Part shown: piece by piece, positions 25,936 to 49,499 of the stretch | Layout: each line of letters starts with the position of its first letter | How positions within the stretch are numbered: position 1 is the stretch's first letter | NCBI GenBank assembly: GCA_032173965.1 | Contig: CM063283.1 | Coordinates: 111,857,108-111,921,107 of the forward strand | DNA from: Sitta carolinensis | Taxonomy: Eukaryota; Chordata; Aves; Passeriformes; Sittidae | Direction of reading: 5' to 3' | Length of the DNA: 64,000 nucleotides | Position numbers and translations under genes: made by a program | Notes under the pieces: model-generated | What the model was told of the DNA's origin: nothing | Seen by the model: the letters and a program-made list of their open reading frames with translations, nothing else | The model's database searches: none

Positions 25936-27639
25936 AGAAGAAAGAAAAAAGCTTTTACTATTCTAGAGCCTTACATGGCTCTTTAGTGAACCAGACACCA
26001 GTCAGGAGGGAGGGAATAAGTGGGGGAAAGAGGGTGGGAATGCGCTGCTGGCTGACCAGCTCTCCGAGAAGAAAAGGTGTTAACAGGGGTAATCAACGAG
26101 CTGCTGGCGAGCGCCCAGGTCTTCAAGGCTGTAACTAAGCAGAGCTCCATTCATTTGAACCGAGCTGCCCTGGATCTCTCCCCCAGCAGGGCTGGTGTTG
26201 TTTCCTAGCGCACAAAGCAGCGCCGGGTCCTCCTAAAGGGTTTAAACTCCCCTGGCAGAGCAGCACAGAGTATTTTTTACCTCCTGCCCAGTTCTTCTTG
26301 TGACACCCGAATTGATGGCATAGCTTAAAAGTGGCTTCATACAGATTGACAGGAGCCAGAGCATATTTTTTAAACCTCTCTCCTTATCCATAGCCGTCGT
26401 GCAAGACATTTGGAGAAAACCAAGCTGAGCTCCAGGATATTCGAAACTCAAAAGAAGTAGAGTTTTGAATTAAAAGTTATTAGGTTATGTCTTGAGGGAG
26501 GAATGAGACACACTCAGTACAGGAGTACACAACCTCCAAACGAATTTGAAAGAAAAAAAAAAAAAGTGAATTTCCAAAGAAAATAAGTGTGCAGCTTCTC
26601 TTGTAAAACTGAACAGATCTTGAGGGATTTTTTTTTTTTTCTTGTGGCCATGATGCCAAGTAACAATCTGTGGGGCTATTTCCCTCCATTTTGGTAAGGA
26701 AACTTAACAGGGAAGTCTTATGACCAGGCACTCTGCTTCGAACCTATAACGTCTCTAAGGTCTGAAGGGCATGTGTTGCTGTAAATGAAAGACAAGGGCA
26801 TGCCACACAGGTGGGCATGCTAGAGACCCTCGGAAGGTGACCCGGAAGTGCTTTGGTTGTGTCTGGGATGATTTTACATTTTGCTTCAGATGAAATTTGA
26901 GATCAGATTCCTGCAAGTGAATCCACACTGGAAAATGACTGAATCTCCGGAGCAGAAGTAGCCCACAAAATGATGCAGCTTAAAAAAAAAAATAAATCTA
27001 AGCTAAAGTTTAAAGATGTTTTCAGCAACACTCCTTATTGCTTTTTACCAAGGGGTCTGCAGATCCATTGTTCTCTCTGAACAAACACATGGACCTGGAA
27101 AAACACTGAAGGTACGATCTTGGCACACTTGACATAATTCCTTGATATGCATTAGGAAATATAAACAAACCCCAGACACTTGCATGCCAAACTTGTGTAC
27201 TTTGCCTTATCTGCAGTCCCCATACAGAGATGTTAAGTGTAGCATGCAGCAATATTGCAGCTAAATCGGAGCTGTTATTAACAGTGAGTGGAATTTCTTC
27301 ATTTGAGAACTTACTTTTCCAGCACTACTTCGAAGTTTTTGGGATGTGATTTTTTTCTTTTTCTTCTTTGGAGCTCAGCTTTGGCAAAGAAAAACCCACC
27401 CTCACTGTAGGTCTGCCTTACAAGTGGCACCAACAAGTCTCCAGAGCGCTGTAAGTAACGTGACCATTGAGATGGCAGTAATTTTCCGTTATTAAATGAC
27501 CCTAAAAAGGTCTAAAGAAAACGGAAGTCATTTGCTCCGGCCGGTATTTTACGAGCAATCTTTATCAGGTGCTGACATGCCCTGTTCAGGGAAGTGTTGT
27601 GAGTCCTTATTTGCCTGCAACACCCTGAAACGGTGGCCA
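25138..27639. other. Upstream flank of the CpG island, no gene seen
   Basis: Mixed-composition sequence with a 32-base A run at 25,902-25,933 followed by GAAGAAG-type purine sequence. No exon is recognised. It may include distal promoter elements of TMPRSS2. Confidence 0.45.
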
Positions 27640-28400
27640 GCATGGCCCCATGGGCGAGTTCAAAAAGCCGGGCACAGCCACAGCAGGCTGGGCTGGAGCA
27701 GCGAAAGCCAAATCTGGGGGGTCTCACACGGGCAAGGGGCGCAGCCACCGCCTGCCCCCCGCCGGGCTCCCTTCGCTGCCCGCCGGCTCCGGGGCTTCGC
27801 GAACGGCAGCGGGAGGACGGGAGGGCTGGGGCACGGGGACAGGGAGAGCAGAGGGAAGGGAAGGGAAGGGAAGGGCCGCCCGTGTCCCTCCAGGGCCCGA
27901 GGGCTGCGGTGTCCCGGGGCGGGCAGCGCTGTGTCCCGCCCGCCACCGGAGGACGGCGCCGGTCGGTGCATCCACCTGCGGGCACCTATTCCCTTGTTCC
28001 TGCCCCGTTCCGTGGCTCCTCCCCGGCCGCGCCACCCGCTCCCGGCTCCCTCCGCCGCCTCCCATCCCCTGCTCTCCCCTGCCGCTCCCGCAGCCCCAGG
28101 TAAGCGCTGCTCCCCCCGCCCGCGGCCCCTCCGTCCCGGCAATCGCCATCCCGGCCCTGCGAGCCGCGCGTTCGGCTTCTGACTGAGAAACTCCGGCCGC
28201 GCTCCGGGGGGATGAGGAGGACCGCGGCGGCGACAGGGAGACCATGTCCCGCGGGGCGGGAGGCGCCGGGTGCTGGAAAACCGAGCGGGGGCGCGGCTCG
28301 CCCGGTGCCCGCTGCTTTCCCCGGGGTCCCTGTCCGCAGCCGGCGTCTCCAGCGGGAGATGCAGCGCGATAAAGTTGCGCTTTACCCGCGGGCCGGGGTG
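27640..28400 (+). promoter_or_regulatory. TMPRSS2: CpG island, probable TMPRSS2 promoter
   Basis: Base composition changes sharply from AT-rich to very GC-rich with dense CpG dinucleotides. No strong TATA box is visible, as is typical of CpG-island promoters. Five GGG runs separated by AA (27,853-27,875) form a G-quadruplex-type motif. The island ends with a good splice donor, CCCAG|gtaagc, at 28,099/28,100, fitting a first exon. Assignment to TMPRSS2 is by position: it is the nearest upstream island in the right orientation, 7.3 kb before coding exon 2. The transcription start cannot be placed. Confidence 0.65.
27980..28099 (+). other. TMPRSS2: Probable TMPRSS2 exon 1 (5' end unknown)
   Basis: The right edge is set by a consensus donor (CAG|gtaagc) inside the CpG island. 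The left edge is arbitrary because no transcription start is visible. It would splice to the acceptor at 35,435. It is non-coding if translation starts at the ATG in exon 2; the exon 1 to exon 2 frame is discussed in findings. Confidence 0.5.
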
Positions 28401-28409
28401 TTTAAAGGG

Positions 28410-28695
28410 AAGCCGGGAGCCAAAGGTGTACGGAGGAGGAGGATGGGGAAGATGGGATAGCCGGGAGCCAAAGGCATACGGAGGAGTTGGTAGGGGAAGC
28501 CCGGGAAGATCGGGATAGCCAGGAGCCAAAAGGCGCCGGGAGGCGGTGGATGGGATAGCCGGGAGCCAGAGGCGCACGGAGGAAGAAAGGAGTGAATGGG
28601 GAAGCCGGGATAGCCAGGATAGCTGGAGCCAAAAGGCGCCCGGAGGAGGTGGGTGGGATAGCCAGGAGCCAGAGGCACCCGGAGGAAGGGAGTGA
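28410..28695. repeat. Imperfect tandem repeat, about six units of 40-58 bp
   Basis: Units begin 'gggatagccgggagccaaag' or close variants and continue with a 'cggaggagg' motif. Starts are seen near 28,410, 28,460, 28,517, 28,557, 28,612 and 28,660. Unit length varies because of internal G/A-rich expansions. The array lies just inside intron 1, next to the CpG island. Confidence 0.8.
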
Positions 28696-28699
28696 CGGG

Positions 28700-31600
28700 C
28701 TCTGTGCATTCAGGGATAACGCGGTCCCAGGAGGCGCAGCGGGGAAGGTGCGGAGGGCTCAGCCAGCGCCGGCTCACCCCGCACCGCTCCAGGTGCACCT
28801 TGTCCATCTCTTGCCCCGGTGATGAAGGGTAAAAGATTGGGCAACTTCCTCAATGTCTCCGAGAGAGTAAACCAGACCGGCATTTAGTTTTGGGGCCTCT
28901 TCAGTGCGTGTTAATGCATGGGGTTTTAGTAAAAGCGCTAATTTCCGGTGAAAGCTGGCACAGCTCCTCAAGTGATTTTCGAAAAGTAACTTTTAGAAGA
29001 GTCGTGCCGTTGAAACTTCTGTGCCAAAGCTTTGCATGCTGAAGTCAATCCAGTCCACACCTCCTCGCTGGTGGCTTTATGTCCATTGCTTACCTGTACC
29101 TCGAATCTCAACCTCAGCTTCCTGGGTGGGTGGGTGTCTGTGAATTTAAGGGAACACTGTCACACTGAGCCTTTGTCCTACGTGCACTGTTTGTCCTAAG
29201 TGACAGTAATGTCTCCTGTGCTTTAGAAAGAGCCAAAGAAGCAGCTTGGATTATTTGCATCATCTAGGGCAGTATTAGGTGGTGAAAGAGGTGGACGTTG
29301 TGTGTGGCATAGATCAATGAACTGGGAAAATGGCAAGTTGTGGTGTTTACCTACAGGTGTAGATGTAAAACCAAAGGACAGGTAGGCTAAGATAAATGTT
29401 GTAAGACTTCATGTGCCCTTTTGTCTTTCTTCCTTTGATTCTTAAGCTGTTAGAATGTATTCTGGTTCAACCTAGAGCAAATCCATCACAGTAGCCCAGC
29501 CTGAAATTTGAAATAAGTTGGAACTACATTCCTGGATGTTGATGGAAAAACAAAGCAACACATTATTCTGGGATGCTGGTCAAAATATTTGCCTTGGAGT
29601 TGCCAGTCCTGAAGATACGTGCATTTCCTCCTGTGCCGGGCCAGGGCTGGCCCACACTGAGTAGCTGCAGTGCCTGTGCTCAGCAGCAATGCTTTCCCCA
29701 TGGCTTGCATGTGTGCATCCTGAAACCTGTGTCTGGCAACAGGAGCCTCCCCGTGGAGTGATTTCAAACCTCCTGCCAGCAAGATTTGCTTTTCACTCTT
29801 ATCTGCCATAGACCTCTTAGAAGTGGTTTGCAGCTCCTCAGGACCTGTGGGTCACAGGTTAAAAATCGCTGACCTGGACAGGTCTAAATAAATCTGGTTT
29901 GTTAACATTGTTGGGTTTTATTTTCCTGCAGTGTGGGTACCTAGTGCTACCTTATTCATATTGTATTAATTCACAGCTCAAATGTAGTGAACAAGTGTTC
30001 TTGAGAAGTTTATTTCCTCACCAGTGACTTTCAATGACGTAGACAGACACTTGAGTTTATCCAGAAGGTAATAATCAAATATGAAGAAGATTAGCAAACA
30101 TGCTTCTGCCAGAAAGTTATTTGCTTATGCCTTGGAAGAAGGGCAGGGGCAGAACCTGGGATGTTGTGTAGGGGAAGCAAGAATCCAAAGGCCAAGCTGG
30201 CAGTTGCTGCATCCTCCAGCTCCTCCTGTGATCTGGGTGCTGTGGTTTGCATTGCCTGAACAATGGGTCCATCTCCTGCCATGCCAGAGCCTCTGGTTCT
30301 TATGGGCTCTTGGTCCTTTCTGTTTCAGAAATGGCTGGTTTCCTGGGGTCCTGTGCCACTCCCCATCCACTCAGTGAAATGAGAAAAAAGGAAAGAGCTT
30401 TTCAGCCTCCTTCCTCACCCCACTGCTCCTAACAAAGCACATGATGTACTCGTGACAAGGCTGAGTTTGAAGTAAACATCTGTTTTCAGACAGATGATGA
30501 TAATAATAATTATAATCCTAATCATCATCGTAGATGATTACTCGTAATATGAGTATGGCATCTTATAACTTTTTAAAATGTGACTGCTACACTCAGAGAT
30601 TATTAATGCCTCCATTTTTTTTGGATGTGGAAGTAAATTAATCTTGGTTTCCTGGCCTGGGGAATACTGCTGTGGCCTTCAGTGAGCTGCTGCTGACAGG
30701 GCTTATCAAGAGGCATTGTTTTTTAACACCTCTTGATAAGTAGTTGTACAGTATAATGGCATTTTAGGAGCTAACCTAGAATGGCTTCAAAACTATTTCT
30801 AAAGAGCTGTGAGAGGGTGAGATTTTATTTGTGGCAACCTTTCATGTAAATATTTGCATAGTCTCACAAAGTTCTCTGAAATATTTGTGATGTTACTGCA
30901 CAGGCACGCTGAGTAGAGCTCACCTCTGTTGACAAGATTTGTTGAAAGGCCAGGACACTGCAGGACCCTGATTTTGTTGACTTGGAGACATTCAGTCAAT
31001 TTGTCTTTGATCCGTGCCAGAGGATAAATGGAGCAAATTAATATCACTTTTTTAAAATAATCACAATAAAAATACTTCCTGAAGAAATGTCAAGGAGATC
31101 TTGTTAATGAAATGGGAAAAATCTTATTCAGCTCCTTTCCTTTTTCATTCACAACTGGATTTTTTTTAACTTTTCTATGCTTCATTTCCAAGTCATGATA
31201 ATTTTTAGTACTGATAGTTAAACAGGAATCTTGACCGTGTTTCTTTCCTCCAGGTGACAAGGCAGGAGCTGTCATGTGAAATTGCTCTGTGAAAAGATCA
31301 TGAAAATGAATCTGGAATCACCTCCTTCCTTTTTTTTTTTTTTTTTTTTTTTAATTTTATTGCCCCACTAACCTTTCCTCCACACCATCATATCATGGTT
31401 ATATTGTGTTCATGGTTATGTTGCTGAAACTTCCAGGTGGTCATAAAATGGTTGGAAATGAAAAGAAAAATGAAATCACATTTCCTTTCTAACGTCATCA
31501 ACTCCACAATGTGTTGGCTTGCCCTTCTTTAAGGTTGAGCTTTGCACTGAAATTGCTCCTTTGCTGTCTCAATGAGTTCTGTTGGTGTGCTCATTTGCTT

Positions 31601-34600
31601 GATACAGGGAATTTTTTGGATGTGATGCAGTGTGTTACGTTCCTGTAGAATGTTTGGATGCTTTTAGGCTTCCTCCTTTTAGAAGATGAACTTGACTTCT
31701 TTCATTTGGTTTTTGACTGCTCTGTCCTCTTAGATCATTCTTGTTTACGTGTGGTTGTTTTTAGGTAGGTCTAACTGTGAAGAACTAGTTTGGGTTTTTT
31801 GTTCTGGGGTTTCTTTTTCAGTTGTTGATAGCTATCACGGAGCTTAGCAAACAGCTGATGTTTCTCTTTCAGGAAATAGCACAAAACCTGTATTGGAGCA
31901 ATATGTAGTAAATGCAGGAAGCAAGCTGTTGCCATTGTAGCTCTGGCTTCTTTGGCCAGTTGAATTCACAGTGTTGAATTAGGGTATCTGGAGGTGGTTA
32001 TTCCATCCTATTGACTTGGGCATGGAAACAGCCTATAGGGATCTCTCTGTAAAAGCTTGTGGAAAACAATTAACAGTTATGACATGGTGTGTGCTGAGGA
32101 AGTCCTGTTATTTCTTGTGTGGAGAGCCAGGGTAAAAGGCAGAACAGATGTGTGGTCATTGCAAAATCCTGCTTGGACCTTTAGGGTTTCTTTGCCTCTC
32201 ATTCTGTCTGTTGCCTTTTTGGGATGTTGGCTCCTGGCCTGCAAAGGACACAGGAGGTGTGAGGGGGCCATGAGCTGATGCTGCTGTAACGAGGCAAAAG
32301 CAGAGTCTTGCTTTTGCCCAAAATTCACCAAAATCTGGTGAGGGATTTAGGAGTGCTGGTGAGGACCATGTACAGCGGAGCAGCACAACTCTGGTCAGGG
32401 GCAGAGGGACTGTCACTGTGGTAGGGAGGAGGGCAAGGCTTTGGAGGACTGAGAGTCTGGAAAGTCTATTTTTGATTAAACAGGATGATGTCAAATGAAG
32501 TACAGACCAACTCTCCTGCAGCTTTTACTTAAAGACCTGATTTGCAGGAAACCATAGAAAAACTAATAAAAATTCCAAAAAGCCATTGGATTTGTTTTTA
32601 ATTAATCTAATATTTTTAATCTTTAGTATTGTTGTTTGGCTGTGTTCCTTTTTTGTTTTCATTTTTGACACATTTACTGGAAATAGTGATACATTTCCTT
32701 AATCTTAATGACCCATGACATAACATTAACACTCTTAAGGCATATGTAAGAAGCTCAGATACTTCAAGCAGCAGCTGCCAGCTGTGAGGCAACACAGCTT
32801 GCTTTATTCATCAGTGAACTGTGTCAGTGGTGGTTTTTTACAGTTTTTTTTTTTACTCCTGTCATTAGAAACAATGGCTTTATTCCTGTACTTTGAGTTA
32901 TGAAAGAAAAACACACTCAGTTTTGGACCTTCTGTGTTGCTGGACGTTTAAATGCTGGTTCTGCTCCATCCATGCTGGAGTTTATGGAATTTAAGGGCTT
33001 GTCTGCATAGGACAGATGCATCCCTTCATTATTTGGGTGCACTTTTCCCAGAGCTGGAAGGTGTTAGCAAGCCAGCCCTCAAGCCTCTGGAACCCCGTGA
33101 CACCTCAAAGCCTGCTTTCCTGGGGAGCCCCTCCCAGTTCCCCAGCCTGGGATCTCCAGCTCCCTTTAAAGGGCTCCTGAGGTTTGCTTTTTTGGATATA
33201 CCCAGTAAAGTGCTGTCACAGCTCAGCAGACATCAGGAGGAATGAGGGAAGGACAGTTGTACCTTCCCACTGAACCCTTCTGCATCATCAGTGTGGGTTT
33301 ATGACACTTTTAAATGGTCTATTTAGATTTGTCTGATGTGTGAGGCCAAAGTACTATTGGACTGAGATAAAGCAGACCAGTCCCTTCCAGCTCTCTGGTT
33401 GTTGGGATGGGCAGTGTTTGACAGGTCAGTTTGGTTCTCCATGACCCAGCTTCCTTATCTGAGAAGTTGTTGCAGTTCCCTTGAGGTGTTTGTTAAACAT
33501 TTTGAAGTGTGGGAGTGATGTGTGCTCAGGGAAACCAGATTATATAATTATTGGATGCTACAGATTGATTTTTGCCTTAAACATTTGCAAAACTAACAGG
33601 AGTTCAGTGATTTTGGTTTCATGTAGTTTTAAAACACTGGAAAATGTGTATTTGTAATACCATGGAAATCTGCATTTACCTATGAGTTCCTGTATTTCAT
33701 AACAGGAATAACAATATAACAATCTAACTGTTATTAATCAGAATCTGGATAGGAAATAGATGAGCAAAAACTAAATTGAGAGTGATGGTGGAAAACCAGC
33801 TAAACAAGAGAGATATTTATTCCTCAGTTCGTTTAAAAAAAAACCCCAAAGAAACCAAAAACACTCCCAGAAACTCCCCCTCAAAAAAGAGCGAGGAACA
33901 CTCCTCCCTGTTAATTTGCAAAGCCTTTCAAATGGTAATGTAAAAGAAATATTTGGGATTTTTTTGCTCATAGTCCCTGTTGGCTTACCTCAGAATCACC
34001 ACTTCTCTCTGGTATCGCTAAACTTCCCAACCCTTTCATTCCTTCTCTTTTTCAGAGAACAAGGAACAGAAATACCTTTCTGTGATTTATTTGTCCCCAA
34101 GTCTGGGCAGAGCTGCACTTCCTGACTGCTGTGAAGAGCTGGGCAAGGATGGAGGGGACATAAAGCAAAGCAGAAGTCCTGGAGCCTTAGTCACCAGTCT
34201 GATGGACTTTCAGTAAGTACAAGCAAGACTCGTTTCTCACCTGTCTGCCACACAAATAAGTTCAGTGGAGCCTTCTTTACACCTGTTTGCTAGCTCTGAT
34301 GAGCAAATACCGGCATCAGCCTTCCTGAAGTGTCACAAAGCATTGGCACGCTTGAGGCTGCTGTTGTTGAAATCTGCTTCAGTGGCATTGGCAGTTCAGT
34401 TTTGGGTGAGATGATGCCTTGATAGAGGTTCTGAAAATTAGAACCTAATTGGGCTGAATTACACTGTGTGTGAATTACATTGTGTGTGAATTACACAGCT
34501 GCACTGTGGAGGGTTTTGATCTGCAAGGTAGAAAAAGTTATTTCTCAGTGCAGAGAAACTCTCAGTGCAGAGTGAGACAATTTTTGGGCTTTTATTCTTG

Positions 34601-35435
34601 TAGAGCAACATGACAGGACTCAGTAGATAGCAGCACTCATTAGAGTGATTGCTTGTGGAGGTGCAAAACTGCCTCTTTCAGATCTGCACCAGCAAACAGT
34701 TTTGTATTTCTTGTGTCTGTTTCCTCAACGTTAACGTTTAACTTGAAAATAAACTGCTGGATGCTTGGAACATTCGGTGCAGAACCTCTCTTTTACCCTG
34801 TTTGCCAAACTTTCATCCTGTCGTGGCACATTTCCCTGCTGTGCTTCTCTCCCTGTTTTCGGTGCAGTGACTACAACACACAGCCAAGAAAACAACTGCT
34901 TAGAACATGAAAGTGAAAAAAATGTGGCCTGGGGTGGCTGCAATTTGTGCCGTTGCCACGAATTGGTTGAATTTGTATTTCCTTTGCTGGTTTCTGTGTC
35001 ATAAACCTGGGAGTGACACACGAGTAAGTGTTGAGAGAGGCAGGAGGACCGGGACGTGGCACTGACACCGCGTGGGTCGCTGCCAGGATATTCTTTGACT
35101 CTCGTTCTGCCAGCGAGAGTGAGCACTGACTTGACCTTCTCAGTTTGTGCTGCCCTCGTGCTAATGAATAGTTGCCACTGTATAATCCTCAGGCTCTTCC
35201 TGAGAGGCTGCTGAGATCTGATTTCATGCTGCACCTTGATTTGTACCCTCTCTTCAAATACTTCCGTTTGGTTTGGGCTTTTTTTTTTTTTTTTCATTTT
35301 TGCCGTTTTAAAAAATAATTTTATATTTGTTTTAATTCATGCCCTCTGCAAATCTGTCCTTTTTCCAAAGAAAAAACTGACAAGAAAGCTGGACAAAGCC
35401 TCCAGTTGTATTGTTTTCTTTTTTGGTTTGTATAG
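28700..35435 (+). other. TMPRSS2: TMPRSS2 intron 1 (remaining part)
   Basis: No additional exon is recognised between the exon 1 donor and the exon 2 acceptor. The stretch holds a T run at about 31,331-31,352, a 12-bp perfect inverted repeat at 30,702-30,740, and a short three-fold 'gaattacattgtgtgt' repeat near 34,455-34,500. Confidence 0.5.
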
Positions 35436-47428
<11,993 letters not shown>

Positions 47429-47804
47429 CAGTGCTCTCCTTGCTAATCGATGTTCCTGAGGACAAGAAGTGAAGCCATGAGGGCCTGGGATATTTATTCA
47501 CTTTGCGGTTGATTTTATTTTTCCTCTTTGATTTTTCTTTTTAAAAGTCACATGAAGGATTGCACACTGGGTTCTGTGCTGGCTACAGTGATGGATCTTA
47601 TTCAGTGAAGGATTATCACAATGAGCACCTTTCTTCTCCTTGTGGTGCCTGGTGGAGTCATTCTGTCAGCTGCTTGCTGAAATGTCTCTCTTTTGTTGAG
47701 TAACTTTCGCTTGATGATCAGGCTTATAATGAAAATTTAAATCACAATTTAATTTCAGATTTTCGTAGCAGGATGCTGAGACAGTTGGTTTAGTAGTTTT
47801 TTAA

Positions 47805-47810
47805 ATTAAA
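47805..47810 (+). terminator. TMPRSS2: Candidate TMPRSS2 polyadenylation signal ATTAAA
   Basis: The common variant hexamer, 377 bases after the stop codon, followed by GT-rich sequence ('taatgtgagtgttgaatc') that could act as the downstream element. A stronger AATAAA lies at 49,824; which one is used is unknown. Confidence 0.4.
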
Positions 47811-47889
47811 TGTTAAGTAATGTGAGTGTTGAATCTCCGAGCTGCTGGTTGGCAATTTAAAAAGAAATGAATGTTTTTTTTAGTATAAA

Positions 47890-48385
47890 ATTATAAGGGG
47901 GTTTGGGTTGGAAGGGACCCTAAGGATCATTCAGTTCCAACCCTGCTGCCATGGGCAGGGATGTTTTCCACTATCCCAGGTTGCTCAGAGCCCCATCCAG
48001 CCTGGCATTAAACACTTCCAGGGCTGGACCATCCTCAGCTTCCCTGGGCAACCTGTTCCAGTGCCTCACCACCCTCACAGGGAAGAATTTATTCCTAAAA
48101 TTTAATGTAAATGTGCCCTCTGTCAGTCTGATGTCACTGCCCCTTGTCCTCTCACTCCATGTCCTTGTCCAAAGTCCCTCTCCAGCTCTCTTGTAGGTTC
48201 ATTAGGGACTGGAGAAGGTGCTGTGGTCTCCCCAGAGCCTTCTCCAGGATGAACAACCCCATCTCTCTCAGCCTGTCTCCATAGCAGAGGTGCTCCAGTC
48301 CTTGGAACACCTTTGGACTCCTCTGGATGCAGTATTGCAGGTGGGGTCTCAGGACAGCAGAGGCTGAGGGATATTTATGAAGGGA
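47890..48385 (-). mobile_element. CR1 LINE 3' segment, antisense to TMPRSS2
   Basis: About 500 bp of well preserved CR1 in reverse complement: 'gggtttgggttggaagggac', 'aacctgttccagtgcctcac', 'gaagaatttattcctaaa', 'ccccttgtcctctcactcca', 'ctctctcagcctgtctccat', 'aggtgctccagtccttgga'. The longest clear CR1 copy in the window. Confidence 0.92.
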
Positions 48386-48593
48386 ATTTTTCATGCACTA
48401 CAGTACAGACACAGAAAATAAGAAAAAATACAGTGTATATTCAGGTAGTTAAAAATCCTCAGGATCTCAACACAGCCGTCAGTCAAAGCCAGACTGTGGC
48501 AGTCTGGCTGCCTCAGACCTTGCAAAAAGTGCTGTTCTGCCTTGGGCTGCTCTGAACCCAAAATGGGCACTTTGACAAAGTGGGATTTGGAGA

Positions 48594-49340
48594 GGGATGC
48601 CCAGGGCAGGGATGCCCTGGGCAGGGATGGCCCGGGCAGGGATGCTCCAGGCAGGGATGCTCCAGGCAGGGATGCCCCGGGCAGGGATGCTCCAGGCAGG
48701 GATGCCCCGGGCAGGGATGCCCGGGCAGGGATGCTCCAGGCGGGATGCCCCCGGCAGGGATGCCCTGGGCAGGGATGCCCCGGGCAGGGATGCCCTGGGC
48801 AGGGATGCTCTGGGCAGGGATGCTCTGGGCAGGGATGGCCCGGGCAAGGGATGCTCCGGGCAGGGATGCCCCGGGCAGGGATGCTCCAGGCAGGGATGCC
48901 CCGGGCAGGGATGCCCCGGGCAGGGATGCCCCGGGCAGGGATGCCCCGGGCAGGGATGCCCCGGTGCAGGGATGCCCCGGGCAGGGATGCCTGGGCAGGG
49001 ATGCCCGGGCAGGGATGCCCCGGGCAGGGATGCTGCGATCGGGCAGGGATGCCCGGGCAGGGATGCTCTGGGCAGGGATGCCCCGGGCAGGGATGCTCCA
49101 GGCAGGGATGCCCTGGGCAGGGATGCCCCGGGCAGGGATGCCCCGGGCAGGGATGCTCTGGGCAGGGATGCCCCGGGCAGGGATGCTCCAGGCAGGGATG
49201 CCCCGGGCAGGGATGGCCCGGGCAGGGATGCTCCGGGTAGGGATGCTCCGGGCAGGGATGCTCTGGGCAGGGATGCCCCGGGCAGGGATGCCCGGGCAGG
49301 GATGCCTTGGGCAGGGATGCTCTGGGCAGGGATGCCTCAG
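48594..49340. repeat. Minisatellite, 15-bp unit, about 50 copies
   Basis: The array has consensus GGGCAGGGATGCYCC with small variants and a few 14- or 16-bp units. Because 15 is a multiple of three and the unit lacks stops, several frames are open on both strands; these are not genes. The unit resembles the hypervariable minisatellite core GGGCAGGANG. It lies 1.2 kb after the TMPRSS2 stop codon. Confidence 0.97.
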
Positions 49341-49471
49341 AGCTGCAGCAGGAGGAGTCTCAGTGCTGCAGTCCCTGGCTGAGCACTCTGAAGGTGACTC
49401 TTGACCTCTCCCTGCTGTGAAAGGAAAAGAGCAAAGGTTTCCAGGCAGGCTGTGCTGCACCTCGAGCTGCA

Positions 49472-49499
49472 GACACACACACACACACACACACACACA
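49472..49499. repeat. (AC)n microsatellite
   Basis: About 14 copies of AC in a perfect run. Confidence 0.95.

Noticed and set aside
1..27600. Exons of the neighbouring gene RIPK4, expected upstream of TMPRSS2 from vertebrate synteny
   Set aside because: No kinase or ankyrin-repeat sequence was recognised in any frame; it probably lies outside the window.
27660..28709. Antisense open frame of 349 codons over the CpG island
   Set aside because: GC-rich sequence has few stops, several frames are open on both strands, the translation is low-complexity Pro/Ser/Arg, and the second half simply follows the tandem repeat.
48594..49340. Possible CRISPR-like array
   Set aside because: Units are contiguous 15-mers without unique spacers, in a vertebrate genome.
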